Notes: generated by a model from the sequence alone, not told the origin. Positions 1 through 11,594 are shown, counted from the first letter of the stretch. The stretch: 64,000 nucleotides of DNA from Platynereis dumerilii (GCA_026936325.1 JAPTHN010000018.1:11985658-12049657); one strand, 5' to 3'. Program-made: numbers and translations.

Positions 1-236
1 AGAAAAGCAGTGCAAAATTGGAAATTGATCAGAATTCAGAGAGGCATCTAACAGATCCATGAAACCAGCTAGAAAGACAGAACATAAATCCCAGCTTTCG
101 TCTTGCATTATCCATAGAAATGATAATCATAATCTTAATAGACAACAGTGTCATAAGTTATAACTATGAAGACTTAATCCTGACCTTTGGAAATCCATAA
201 TATTTTGTACAGTTCATAGCACAAAGGTCTTAGTTT

Positions 237-279
237 GACTCACCAGGAGCTTTCACCCATATCTCATGGGCTTCCTCAG
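237..279 (-). ncRNA. Hammerhead-ribozyme-like core in the PLE terminal region
   Basis: Reading the minus strand from 279: CTGAGGA (279-273) fits the CUGANGA core. It is followed by stem II (AGCCCAT...ATGGGT), then GAAA (254-251), then a very short stem III (GCTC ctggt GAG) ending in GTC (239-237), the usual cleavage triplet. This is the compact layout known from Penelope-like elements. Bases after GTC lie in the terminal inverted repeat, so stem I may pair with the copy at the other element end and not locally. Seen by eye only; not folded. Confidence 0.55.
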
Positions 280-300
280 CTATCTGACAGGGCTCAGTTG

Positions 301-333
301 GTCACATGACTGCTCAGAGTCAAGTCATGTGAC
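301..333. other. Perfect 10-bp hairpin at the PLE stop codon
   Basis: GTCACATGAC (301-310) and GTCATGTGAC (324-333) are exact reverse complements around a 13-base loop. The PLE reading frame terminates inside the right arm (TGA at 327-325 on the minus strand). It could act in the 3' UTR of the element RNA, but no role is shown. Confidence 0.6.
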
Positions 334-1786
334 AGGAGGTTGCAGAAAATGGGGGGGAGGTCCCAGCCTTGGTCCCGGTTCAGAGATGGTGTTTCCCGTC
401 GTATTTCTTTGGCCTCTTTGATCTTTCGTGTGTCCGGTGTTACTGCAATGTTCATTGATGGCTGAAGACGACGTTTTTTTGTGCTCCTCGAGTCTTGTTT
501 TTAGTATTCTCGCCGTTTCTCCAATGTACAACCTCTTACACATCTGGCATTGTACTTGATAAATGACACCTGCTTTCTGTTCTTTGGGCGTGACATCCTT
601 TGGCTGAACTAACTGTTGACGAAGGGTGTTGGTGGGTTTGTGATAGATGGACACCCCATGCTTTCTGAAGATTCTCTCCAGCGACTCGGACACTCCTTTT
701 ACGTATGTGAGACCGATTGATGGTTGTTTCTTTGTTGTTAAATAGATGGTGCTGGATTGTCTTGTAAACTCCTTTTTCTTCGGAATATTCATCATCCAAG
801 GGGCATATTCATTAGCAGAAAGAGCATTCTGTACATGTTTGAGCTCCATCTTCTTATCACTTTCCAGCGTGACAATGTTTTCAGCCCGGTTCACAAGAGT
901 ACGCACCACTGACCGTTTATGCTCCAGGTGGTGATTGGAGTTGAAATTGAGGTACTGGTCAGTGTGCGTACTCTTGCGGAAGACAGTGGTCTTGGTACTG
1001 CTATCCTCTTGGACGTGGACTAGCACGTCTAGAAACGAAAGCATTCCATTGGATTCCTCTTCGTGTGTGAACTGGATTGACTGGTTGATGCTGTTTAAGT
1101 GTTCTGTAAACTTCTGTACATCGTACTCATGAAGCATGGTGAAAGTGTCATCAACATACCGATACCACACTTTGGGCGGGTTCTTAGCTGTGTTGATAGC
1201 TAACCGTTCAAATTCCTCCATAAATAAGTTGGCAATTATGGGGGATATTGGAGAACCCATCGCCGCCCCTTGTTTTTGTTGATAAAATTCAGACTGGTAA
1301 ACAAAAATATGTGGTGTTGAGGCACAAATCCAATAACTGGATTACATCGTCTGCTTGTAGGCTGGTCTTCTGGCGCCATGTTAGATCTCTCTGTAGGTAG
1401 CCCTTCACTACCTGGATAGCCTCAGCGATCGGGATGCTGGTAAACAGGGCTGAAACATCAAAGGATATTAACTTCCATGGAGGTGGGACTTCCAGGTTGT
1501 TGATCTTTTTCACAGAATCGGAACTGTTCTTGATGTGATGAGGTGTCTTTCCCACTAACGGTCCTAAGATTTTGGCCAGATATTTTGCCGATTCATAGGT
1601 AATACTGCCGATGCTCGACACTATTGGCCTAAGGGGGTTGTTGTTCTTGTGTATCTTCGGTAGACCGTAGAACTTGGGGGGTGTAGCCGCTGTGGGGTAA
1701 AGTTGCTGCCAAATCTGATGCGTGATCCTATTGTTGTCTTTCCATGATTTGAGTAGTCTGACCAATTTGGCTTTGAATTTGTTATA

Positions 1787-2287
1787 GTCAAGTAATTTTT
1801 TTTGGCAGTAAGTTTTTGGCTGATAGTTAAAAACGTACCTTACTCTTGACAAAAATACTTGTCTCCTCCTGTTCCTGACACCTTGACCAAACATTTTCAT
1901 AAACAATTGGAAGTATTGACATGTTGTAGTCCTAGTTTTGAGGTAATCCTATTGGAATAACATTGCTGTCAACACAGCTCAAGAAGCCATTTTCTTCTAT
2001 TGCTGCTGTTGTGACGTCACCATTGTTTCAGTGATGTCATAGAGCCAACAATGCTGATGACGTCACAACAGAAGGCTAAAAATAGCTCTAAATGTGCTGA
2101 AGAGCTGCAGCAATTTAGCATTGTAAGTGCCTGCATGATGGAGCTGGGGGATCAGAGGACATAAATTTAGTCCAAATCATGCTTGGTCATGGTGTACTCA
2201 CCCCAGTAAACCAAAAATTAAACCTCAGACATAATCATGGATTGTTTTATTGGCTAAAAACTTACTGCCAAAATAAAATGTCTTGAC
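1787..2287. mobile_element. 501-bp inverted-repeat element (MITE-like) inside the PLE
   Basis: The ends are inverted copies: GTCAAG..ATTTT..TTTTGGCAGTAAGTTTTT from the left and its complement from the right. The insertion separates PLE residues DPTK from YNKFK, which are adjacent in related PLEs, so the boundaries fit an insertion. No clean target duplication is visible and no transposase is encoded. The centre carries two TGACGTCA palindromes (2012-2019, 2058-2065) and a CTAAAAATAG box (2076-2085). Confidence 0.7.
2012..2085. promoter_or_regulatory. CRE-like palindromes and MEF2-like box
   Basis: TGACGTCA occurs at 2012-2019 and 2058-2065, with a relaxed TGATGTCA at 2032-2039. CTAAAAATAG, a perfect MEF2-type consensus, is at 2076-2085. 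The same two motifs occur in the same order and orientation next to the LINE at 27198-27338, and 14 bases (CTAAAAATAGCTCT) are identical. Binding is inferred from consensus only. Confidence 0.45.
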
Positions 2288-3750
2288 TTTAGTAGGATCA
2301 CTCTTAAGTTTAGTGTAAGTATCCTTATCATCTAGTAATGCTCTTAACTTGTTATGATAGTCAACATTGTTCATCAGAACTGTTACCCTACCTTTGTCCG
2401 CTGGCAAGATTTTCAAGTCCTTTTTTCTTGTCAGGGATTGTAGGGCTTTTCTTTCTTCCAAGGAGATATTCTGCTTGTATGCCCTCTTCTTGGATAGTAT
2501 TCTAGTAACATCACTTCTTAGGGCTGCTGCTTTTGCGGTGTCATTTAACTGTTGACAAGCTAACTCCGTCGCCATGATGTAATCGTCGACCAAAAGTTTG
2601 GGCGGTGTCACTGCGAAATTTAAACCCCTCGAAAATAACGATCTTTCGGTTTCATTTAACTCATAAGATGAAATGTTCATTACCCAGCGGTTTCTATCCA
2701 CCCTTTGTTCCTCATTTAATGTTTCATCCATGCTTTTGCTTCGGCACATAAGACCTTTGTGCTATGAACTGTACAAAATATTAGTGTCATAAGTTCTTGA
2801 AGAAAACGAGGAGCTGACTACAATCTCTGCCTCCAAGAACAGCTTCTGTAATATCAGAGCCACTAATTTTTGTGTAAACTTAGCAGCAAATTCAGGTTAG
2901 GCAAGTGAAGAGGAAAATATTATTTGTGAGGAACGGAAATGGAAGAAGGCATGACGAGCAGGGAATTGTTCCTTTGACAACTAATATTGCATCCATTATC
3001 ATGCCCTCCATAGAAATAAGCGGTCTGCAATTGCTATAATCATATGTATCACCAGCAGAAAAATAAGTCTTAATAATGTGGGGATAAGGATATTTATCTG
3101 TAGAAATTCATCAATACTCAAGATTGCGGTTAATTTGGAATCTTGCACTAAAGGCTTGCCACCGTCACTTGATTAGTGCTCCTGTATTTATGAATCTCTA
3201 CAATCTCTATATACAATAGATGTAAGTATGTCCACTTGGTGTGAACAAAATACATGTTCTTCAGAGTTATCTCTTCTGTATCTTTTACAATTTAATCTTT
3301 CTCAGCCTTCTAGCCTCGTTAGAAGAAAATATGACTAATTAGGGTAATATTTCCTAATTATGCCCACTTTTTATACATTTCTGTATCGTTTAGTGTTTCT
3401 GATGCTGTTGGGTTTTAAGAACTTCATTTATAGGGGAGTTTCATCAAACATTAGGTTATTTAAAACCAATGATGTGCTCCGTTTTATCTGAACTTACATG
3501 CTCACGGAGCTTAACGAAGATACCTCCAGAAAAGTGCCTTCCACTAATTATTTTTTGGTAAACTTTTGATATGTTATCCCTGGGTGGTCTAGGATTCATA
3601 AAATATACGGTTAAAAACTATTGCAATTTGTGGTGGGTTACCCCCCATATGACCACCAGTTGCCCGGACTACCCCCCCCCATCTCAGCATTGACCTTTAT
3701 ACTTAATTTAAATATTTATTTCCTTTTCCATTCCTCAGCCCTCCCCCTTC

Positions 3751-3900
3751 CAGTGGCGGATACAGGGGGGGGCTAGGGGGCACGGGCCCCCCTAGACCAC
3801 TGAGATTAATAATGGTATTAAAATACGCCGCGACGCGGGCCCGCGAATGCTAAAAGACGCGCGGGCCCCCCCTAGAAGACCCTGTCTGGATCCGCCACTG
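3751..3900. mobile_element. 150-bp TIR element (CAGTGGCGGAT... ends)
   Basis: The termini CAGTGGCGGATACAGGG and CTGGATCCGCCACTG are inverted, and the flanks repeat CCTTC (3746-3750 and 3901-3905). The interior is very G/C rich with runs of G and C. It is a non-autonomous DNA element with no coding capacity; the superfamily is uncertain from a 5-bp duplication. Confidence 0.7.
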
Positions 3901-4099
3901 CCTTCTGTTGTTTTTCTAGATCCCCCTCTGCATCGGCTGAGATGTTAATCGGCTGCCCCTTGATCCAGTGTCTGTGATGGGCAAATAAAACATCCCTCTT
4001 ATGGGGTAAATGTGTAACATGTTAAGGACTCCCGCTCTCTCTCCCATCTCAAGAATCAACCCTTGTGAGCACCATGAACTGGGCATAGAGAGCTGTGGT

Positions 4100-4208
4100 T
4101 ACCATATCTATCTATAAATCTTTTCTATCTATCTATCTTATCTATCTATCTATCTATCTATCTATCCATCTTATCTATATATCCATCTATATATCTGATC
4201 TATACAAG

Positions 4209-4281
<73 letters not shown>

Positions 4282-4322
4282 ATTCATCTGTCCATCTTAT
4301 TCATCTATCTATCTTATATATA
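4100..4322. repeat. (TATC)n microsatellite
   Basis: Long imperfect TATC array with ATCCATC and TTCATC interruptions. Its apparent reading frame (repeating YLSIYLSI) is an artefact of the tetranucleotide. Confidence 0.95.
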
Positions 4323-5299
4323 CAGTGAGGTGCGAAAGTTTGGGCACCCTTGGACTGGGTCCATATTTTTTAAAATTTCAGATAGTCCAGGAGCTTATGG
4401 GGATAATTGTGCATATTTGTCTACAAGCATGAAATTTGGCACAAATGTTGCTGAGGGTATATAGATTCAAATTTTTGAGGGCGCCGGAGCGGGCGCTCGT
4501 CTTGGTTGCCATAGCAACAAATTCAAAATGGCCGCCACTCGATATCTAATTTTGAGTGTAACTCAGTAACAAAAGGTCATAGGATTGCAAATAATAGCTC
4601 TAAATATATGTTTTTGATGCCAGGGATTCTGATTCTGCCATTATTTTTCCGGTCAGCTACATACTTTGGTCTATAGAGCCAGAATTGCCTGTATATTGGG
4701 GTTATAGAGCTAATTTTATCGAAATCACCACAAATCTTCAGCTTAAACTATTACAAATTGTTCCAAGTAGCAATTCATCAAGTTTCGACAACAAAAATAA
4801 ACACCAGCTTTATGAAATAGAAATACATCAACATGTCTGTACGATAATACTAAAGTAACCAAACAAATGTTGCAGAAATGGGTATTGTCAATGCAGCTGC
4901 CTTACGCACACCTACAGGTTCTTTGCGCATGCAGTCCTCTCCACGAAATCTTTCAAATCCATAGCCCTACATGTTGCATGCTGATAATTTATATGGTATA
5001 CCAAAAGAAACCTGTTGCTGTTTCAAGTATTGGCTTGTATGACATCTATTATGTACTTACCCTCTCCTGTTTTCCATCCCCTTCCATTGAAATTTTGGAT
5101 TTCCTAAAGATACAATGGCAATTGATTTGAAGAAAGACTTGTTTGCAGTTACAACCGTTATCTGCGCACAAGCATAAATGATTCTTGGGTATATATCTGA
5201 GGCAGTCTGAGATCAGACTGCCTCGTCCCAAAAGCACCACATCATAATTCTCATTTGGAATGCTCCTAACAGATGGAAGTCTAATTTGAAGAATAAAAA

Positions 5300-7600
5300 G
5301 AAAAATTTTGTACAAGCGAAGCGAGCAGTCTGATACATAGCGAGCAGTCTGATATATTCCAGCACGAATTGCAGTCCTATGAGGGGGATGCTACCAAGAG
5401 ATTTTCATTTCTACTTGTGAACAGACTCATGTTTCATTGACTTTTGCCCAACCCACATCCCACAAATCTTGAAATTATTTGCATGCAATGTCAAGACAAT
5501 AATCACTGGTGGAGGATCAGTTTTCAAAAGGACCAAGGTATCAGTAATCCTCCTACAGGTAAGGTGACTATTCCAATACCAAAGGAAAAGGAACTTCTCT
5601 CAATGTATATAAGCATGGAAGAAGGACAATACTAGACAGATATGGTAAGTGCAGCCCTCTAACCCCCATTCGGGGCTCACGAGGGTTGATTGATGAGATG
5701 CGAAAGTGAGCGGGATTCCTCAACATGTTACACATTCACCCCACCAATGCCATTCCTCTGGCCAGGCTCAGTTATACGTTTGATATGTACCAGTTTTAGT
5801 ACAAAATTTACTAACTCAAATTTAAGTCAGGCCAAATTCAAATGAAAATCCAACAGCATTTACCACCATTCGACTGTTTAACATTTCACACAATGGCTAC
5901 TGTGTGACTTTCTGCATGTAGATAAAAAGGAGTAGCCTCAATGTTCATTATTGAGCTGGAACATGCAATTTTAGTTATCCTTGGCAAGAAATTGGTGGTC
6001 CATTTCACATGACTGGAATACTTTAGAAAGGACAATTATTAATTTATTGAAGAAACACTTTATGCTTTTCACCAATCAGTCCTGAGGCTGTTTGGATGCT
6101 GTTCACTGTAGTTCGTATGTATATCTAGGACAACTTCCCTTATGACGGCTTTAAGATATTTGTTCGTCAATGTACTGGTAGGACTCTCCAAACCTACATT
6201 TTAGATGAACAAACATAGGCATGGTGGGAATCGCAGCCAATATTTCAGACAATAAACAAAAAGAGGTACACATTTTCCTGATGAATATAGCATGGTAGAA
6301 GTCAAAAGTTTTATTTTATTCAACAGGCAAGATCTTGGAGACACACTGCTAGGCAGCACTAATTTCAAGAATGTCTTGTCAAAAAAAATCTTCTTTTATC
6401 TTTCAATTCCCACCAGCTATCACTTTTAGGCACAAAAACCCTCTTCCCTTATCTAAGTTATCTTCTACAATCTACATGTAGCAAGTGATAAAACAGATAC
6501 CCTACTGCTCTACCAGTGTGTGAACTTCAGACGGTGAAACAGTGGTAGGCCTACAACAGTCCCTGTGTTAAAGGACTGCTTCTTCTGCATGAGTCAGGCA
6601 GTCTCTTATGTACTTGAATTCTCTTGGAACTGGCAGAAACATATGTGACATCCCAGCAAATTAAACTTGTGCCGAACTCGACCAAGCTAAATGTTTGGTC
6701 ACTTGGTATTGTACTTCATGCTTCATTTGGGTGAGACATGATTTTCCTTTGGTATTGCCTGTTGGAATTGGTCAGATTAAGAGAATTGTTCTCCAGTTAC
6801 TAATACCATGGTCTTTCTGAAGAATTATCCATCACAATTCTGTATTGTTTTGACATACCATATTAACAATTTAATGAGTTCCCTGTGATCGAATGTTTTA
6901 GAGTGCTTGATAGTGCATGCACAGGTTTCAAGAGCTTAGGTTCGAACCCCAACCCTTGAACTCAATTTATTCCAAGCCCATGAGATATTAGATGGAGTGT
7001 TCTATTCTGGGGCTACTCAATGACCCTGGACACCACTGGTTTTATAGCATGACTCCTAGTCGTCTCATCGCTCATCATGCATACTGCGATCACCAAAAGT
7101 GAAGGTACTACGGCAGGGAACCTTGAGCAATGTTCTCTTCTCCCCTACCCATGGGTACTGCACTGTGGCTGCCCTGAGCAGTGCCATTGTTGGAAGGCTC
7201 TCAACAAAGTCCATGTGCCACATGTCGGATCATAATAAGAAATCCTGACTGACAACAGTCTGCTGTAGAGGCAGGCGAGCTCGCAACGCTGCAGACTGAA
7301 GATATTCACTTCGAATTGGGTATGGAATTGGCATCTGGGGCACTAGTGCAGTTGTTTTTCAGGTCCGCGCTCAGCAGAACTGTGCTGGGCTGCCTCAAAA
7401 ATTCATGTATGCATACACAGACATGAAATACAACGCCTCTACTGAAATGTTTTAGCCCACTCCCTCCTGTCAAAATGGAACAGGTGGCTGTAGCATGCAA
7501 GAAACCAAGTCAAATCAATTTCAAGACTTGTGAGATGTGACTGAAGTTAATCAAACAAGACAGTCTGTGCAAAGTCACTGCACATATGAAACAAATATCT
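5300..7600. other. Loop of the large inverted repeat; no recognisable gene
   Basis: Only short open frames occur here and none resembles a known protein. A 120-base piece around 7330-7480 is the reverse complement of a piece at 58560-58700 (shared GTCCGCG, GCTGGGCTGC and ATGCATAC-like blocks), so it is a dispersed repeat. Confidence 0.5.
6880..6990 (+). repeat. tRNA-derived SINE or tRNA-like relic
   Basis: AGAGTGCTTGATAGTGCATG resembles the tRNA box A/D-arm region, and GGTTCGAACCCC about 35 bases later is a good RNA polymerase III box B. A full cloverleaf is not evident. Weak call, based on box spacing and sequence only. Confidence 0.35.
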
Positions 7601-7839
7601 TGGTAGTGTGATAGTATCCCTCAGACATATACCCAAGAAGCATCTACATGTATTACTGAGCACAAATAAAGGTTATATTACCGTTGTAACTGAAAAAAGT
7701 CTTTTTTCGAATCAATCGCCATTGCATGTTTAAAAAATTCAGGATTTCAAAGTATGGGGATGGCAAACAGAAGTGGATAAGTACATCATAGAGTTCATAC
7801 GGGCCAACACACAAAGATAACAACAGGTTTCTTTTAGTA

Positions 7840-8398
7840 AAGTCAAACCTGCTCGAGCAGCCACCTCTATTAAGCAGCCACCTGCTGTAAGCAGCCGCTT
7901 CCAATTCCTCCGAACTGATTTTGCATTGTTTTACACCTGTATTAAGCAGCAACCTGCTGTCTGTGGTTAAAGGCCGGTGTTTTCAACCCCAAATGGCCAT
8001 CCTGACCTGTATTAAGCAGCCAGCTAAGCAACCCCCATCTTGTTACATAAATGCAAACCAGCATCCAATTGCATAACATGATAGGGACAGCATAGAAACA
8101 ACTAACTAAATATGATTTTCATTGTAGCCAGAATACAAAAGTATAGTTTCAATGTGCTAGTTATCTGTTTAAAGTTTATTTAATTCATATCATATGTTCA
8201 AACATCATTTAACTGGTTAGAATTTTATTAATTATTAATTCAATGGCCAAAAATATGGCCATTTATTCAAAAATTGTTTTCACTATGAATGGCAGATTTC
8301 AGCCAGCTTCAAAATCACACCTCCATTAAGCAGCCACCTGCCTTAAGCAGCCACTTTTGTCCATTCCCTTGACTGGCTGCTTAACACAGGTTTGACTG
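7840..8398. mobile_element. 559-bp TA-flanked TIR element (Tc1/mariner-like MITE)
   Basis: Inverted ends (C/A)AGTCAAACCTG...TTAAGCAGCCAC flank a non-coding interior, and TA dinucleotides abut both ends (7838-7839, 8399-8400). Several AAGCAGCCACCTG subrepeats lie just inside each end. It interrupts the right arm of the larger inverted repeat and is therefore younger than it. Confidence 0.75.
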
Positions 8399-9479
8399 TA
8401 TACTACACAACTTATTGGCTAGCATCATGTAGTGCTGTGATATTTGAAAGATTTAGATTCGGGAACTGCGTGTGCAAAAGAACAGGAGTGCATAGATGCA
8501 GCTGCAGTAACTATACCCTTGTCTGATACATTCATTTGGCTACTTTGGTATCTATGTACAATATATATATAAATAGTTGATAATTTGGTTCTTGTTAGAG
8601 TGAACTGTTATCAGGAAATTGAAAATATGTTGATAGTTTCGATAAACTAGGCTCTATAACCCCAATATACAGGCAATTTTGGCTCTATAGACCAAAACAT
8701 GTGTTTGACATTAAAAATAATGGCAGAATCAGAATCCCTGGCATCAAAAACATATATTTAGAGCTATTATTTGCAAACCTATGACCTTTTGTTACTGAGT
8801 TATACTCAAAATTAGATATCGAGCGGCGGCCATTTTGAATTTGTTGCTATGGCAACCAAGACAGGCGCCCGCTCCGGCGCCCTCAAAAATTTGAATCTAT
8901 ATACCCTCAGCAACATTTGTGCCAAATTTCATGCTTGTAGACAAACCTGCACAATACAACCCTTATTTCCCCATAAGCTCCTGGACTAAGAGGGACTATT
9001 TGCAGTATAATTTCAAAGTGAATTGTGTGAGTGAAGGATACCTAGGCACTCAACCTCAGCCAGAAAGAACTATGGAAATACAAAAATATAAAAAATGATG
9101 GGTCCAATGTGACATGTGCAAAAGTTTGGGCACCCCTACAGATTCTGATATATATTTTTACTTAAATTTACATTAAAACAACATAAAAGCCCTAAAGTGC
9201 TTTGGATGATTATTTAAGTATCCCTGGGCTTCAATTTGTGTGAAATTTGTAATGTTCTTCCTGACAGAATGACTCCAATCTTGGCACATTTGAGGTTCCC
9301 AAGGTACAAACTGCAACTGCCAGATTATTAATTTATTTTGAGGCCAGTAGCTGAAAAAGTTGATTTTTTCACCTTGCTTTTTCATCACCTAAGCATGTTT
9401 TTGTGATTGAGACTTGTGATTCAGGTGTGAAATTCACACCAATAATGTATACCAATAATGTATGTATTTATATAATCCA

Positions 9480-9650
9480 ATTGAATTGAAAATGAATTGA
9501 ATTAAAACCTCAATTCACAGCCTATCTCAATTCAATTCAATTCAATTCATTGCATTTTTCCAACAAAGTCAATTCAATTCAATTCAATTCATAGACTTTT
9601 GAAATTTTGAATTAATTCGAATTAATTCAATTCATGAATTGAATTGTGCC
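9480..9650. repeat. (AATTC)n microsatellite region
   Basis: Repeated AATTC/GAATT units from about 9480 to 9645, interrupted by GCATTTTTCCAACAAAG. Simple sequence only. Confidence 0.85.
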
Positions 9651-10079
9651 CATCACTAGTGTGAATAACATTGAAAAGATTGAGTGGGATTTGAGACCGG
9701 TCTGTTTGGTCAGTCTCAAAAGTTTAGACTTGTCACAAGTCGGTGAAGTCGGGCCTTGCAAATGTTTTAATTTTGAATTTTCTAATGCACAAGAGGTATA
9801 TTTAGTTATTAGTGACCAGTTTGACCAGTTATTCCAAATTTTACCACCGAAATCTAAAAATTGACATTACTAAAAATTCTCTCAATAGAATTTTTTCGTT
9901 TTTTGTCTTAAAATATTCTCCTGACCTTCCCCTACAATCGTGAACTTCTAGTTTTTGGATTCAATTGGAGAATTTAAACATCTTTAAAGGATCCTGTGCT
10001 TACCCACTAGGGAAGGTCAAACGGTAAAAAGGTGACTCCTTAAATTTATTGTCACGTAAAAAAAAAAAACAGCACAATA

Positions 10080-10290
10080 TTAGACCATTTAGTTTCCCGT
10101 GGGGGGGGGGGGGAGTCTTTTTAAGTAAATAATTTCTTGCTCAGTTTTGGTGAAAAAAATAAATTCGTTTTGGGCAGTCTTGAAATAAATTATTTCTGTC
10201 AGGGGTATTTCTTAATAAGACTTTGCTTTATTTAGGAATGAATATTCGAAGACTTGGCGCTTGAAATAAATTCATAATTTGAGTCATGAA
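10080..10290. repeat. Dispersed repeat family R1, copy 1
   Basis: Shares AATTTCTTGCTCAGTTTTG, GCAGTCTTGAAATAAAT and GGTATTTCTTAATAAG blocks, in order, with 39760-40310 and 52800-53290. Non-coding; a degraded transposon of unknown type. Confidence 0.65.
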
Positions 10291-10623
10291 TAGTATAATT
10301 TTACAAAAGGAACAATAACAGATTGTGTAAAAATATTTAGGGGTTAGGCTAATGTCAATGATACGATGTTTATATGCATGCACATTGATGTTGTTCCTGA
10401 TAAGATCCAATTATGTTCAAGACTTAAGACTCCAGATATAATTATTTCTTTCTGTAACTTTACGTAACAGTAAAGAGGGACGATTTGGAGCTGGCAAAGA
10501 TAAAAAATGCATCTTCTGTTGTTTTTCTACAAATCTTAGTGATCTATCTTCCATGATATCAGGTCCTTTTTTTGTGCTACTGTCCATGTGGAGTTTGAAT
10601 TGAGTTAATTAAAGACTGTGTAC

Positions 10624-10779
10624 CTTCAGTTTAGCAATAACTTTTGCTGCAATTGAGTTGGTAGTAATGAAAACTTGTCCATGTAGTTCTGACTGATGAA
10701 ATCTTACTAGGTTCCAAACCATTTTAGTCAGGTCTTCATCCTTCGCCAATGCAGTCTCCTTGTAACTGGGATGCAGAGA
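10624..10779 (-). CDS. Host gene exon 7 (module part C, second copy)
   Basis: Acceptor TTTTTTTCCAG precedes the exon at 10779, and donor GTACAC follows 10624 (minus strand). The 156 bases give 52 codons in phase 0 (SLHPSYKETALAKDEDLTKM... to ...AKVIAKLK). It is clearly paralogous to exon 3 (TLHPRYEASALATKEDLAEV...NKVMAKLK). If the donor is not used, translation would read K-V-H-S-L then a stop, giving an alternative C-terminus. I found no further exon between here and position 1, so the gene may end here or continue outside the window. Function unknown. Confidence 0.7.
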
Positions 10780-11475
10780 CTGGAAAAAAATGAACAGAAG
10801 AACAACTGTCATTAATTGATTGTATGAATGGTATACGCCGCATAGAAACAAGACTATCAATGTGAATGTAATAAAAGAATTAGGAAAAAAGTGGTGTTTC
10901 GAATATCAAGTGGTTTTATGGGAAAATCATGGTGGTTTTTGCATTGAAATTGGCTTATTACATCATTTTCGGTTTTTGCATTTGGAAAAGGTCTCCTCCT
11001 GGCTCAGGTAGAATTTGTTGTTGTTTTTTTAACGCATACACCTTTTATGACACATTTAGTCATTTACTGTGTATTTTCAGCAATATAAAACAATCAGAGG
11101 GTTGGGGTGAATTTAGAATTCAAGATAAGGTATTAAGGATACTTTGTAATTGTCCCCCGACATGATTTAGGATACCATCCTTGTGCAGTTTTGTTGATGA
11201 TACAAAATGGTCATGTATCTATTGCAGTCCACACCTGCCAGAGATGAGCAGTGAAACAAATATACGTAATATGTAAATGGCACTGCCATGAAATTCGCGC
11301 AGTAGGCCTACTTCAAAATTTTAGGACTCACAGTGTTACCATAACTTTTATTTTATTTCATATCCAATGTATAAAGGCAGTTATGTAACTGTTTCAAAAA
11401 ATTAGGAAGACAGATATGTTGAAAGACAGATAAATGTAGAATAATAGAGAGATAAAATATATAATAGATACAATG

Positions 11476-11594
<119 letters not shown>

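Larger units (their letters stand above)
325..2749 (-). pseudogene. PLE polyprotein: RT + GIY-YIG endonuclease (interrupted)
   Basis: Three open pieces on the minus strand give the order. The N-terminal part (2749-2288) contains KDLKILPADKGRVTVLMN, typical of the PLE region before the RT. The RT fingers and palm (1786-1289) contain PKFYGLPKIHK, RPIVSS and ISFDVSALFTSIP. The RT end plus GIY-YIG domain (1260-325) contains MGSPISPIIANLF, the catalytic YVDD, the GIY-YIG-like VIYQVQCQMCKRLYIGET and the following RLEEHK. Reverse transcription and the target nick would be carried out by these two domains. The coding region is split by an inserted inverted-repeat element between DPTK and YNKFK, and by one frame change between the RT pieces. 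Family assignment is firm; function is lost in this copy. Confidence 0.88.
160..2782 (-). mobile_element. Penelope-like retroelement (PLE) with GIY-YIG endonuclease
   Basis: The element is flanked by 13-bp direct repeats AGTGTCATAAGTT (147-159 and 2783-2795), present once at the empty site 59468-59480. Both ends carry inverted copies of a 35-base segment (199-233 and 2748-2782), as expected for PLE terminal repeats. The minus strand encodes an RT and a GIY-YIG domain. A 501-bp inverted-repeat element (1787-2287) has inserted into the coding region, and the frame also changes once between the two RT pieces, so this copy is defunct. The family resembles the EN-containing Penelope/Poseidon group. 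Confidence 0.9.
1..3665. repeat. Dispersed repeat, copy A (split by the Penelope-like element)
   Basis: Bases 1-159 and 2796-3665 match 59325-60380 almost base for base, apart from small changes. The window therefore opens inside this repeat. The 3' end forms a short hairpin (TGGTGG...CCACCA) followed by TTGCCCGGACTA. A third, partial and inverted copy lies at 55918-56060, so this is a transposon-like family and not just one duplication. The family is unnamed; a Helitron-like origin is only a guess from the hairpin near the 3' end. Confidence 0.75.
4382..8990. mobile_element. Large imperfect inverted repeat (DNA-element-like), about 4.6 kb
   Basis: About 4382-5165 is matched in reverse complement by about 7660-8990. 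The shared order is: the TAGTCCAGGAGCTTATGG block, a GCGCC-rich block (GGCGCCGGAGCGGGCGC against GGCGCCCGCTCCGGCGCC), CCCCAATATACAGGCAA, a GCAGCTGC block and AACCTGTTG. The right arm is longer because a separate TA-flanked element sits in it at 7840-8398. The loop (5.2-7.6 kb) holds no gene that I recognise. Outer ends are unclear: the AAAGTTTGGGCACCC motif near 4335 and 9120 is in direct, not inverted, orientation. Probably the arms of a large defunct DNA transposon. Confidence 0.6.

Noticed and set aside
935-1132. Plus-strand frames opposite the PLE
   Set aside because: Shadow frames of the Penelope coding strand.
4095-4328. Open frame with repeated YLSI residues (also at 11353-11622, 55680-55928 and 60348-60536)
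   Set aside because: Translation of TATC/GATA microsatellites, not a protein.
9173-9388. 71-codon minus-strand frame near a Tc1-like GTTTGGGCACCC motif
   Set aside because: No DDE or helix-turn-helix motif; too short to call a transposase.
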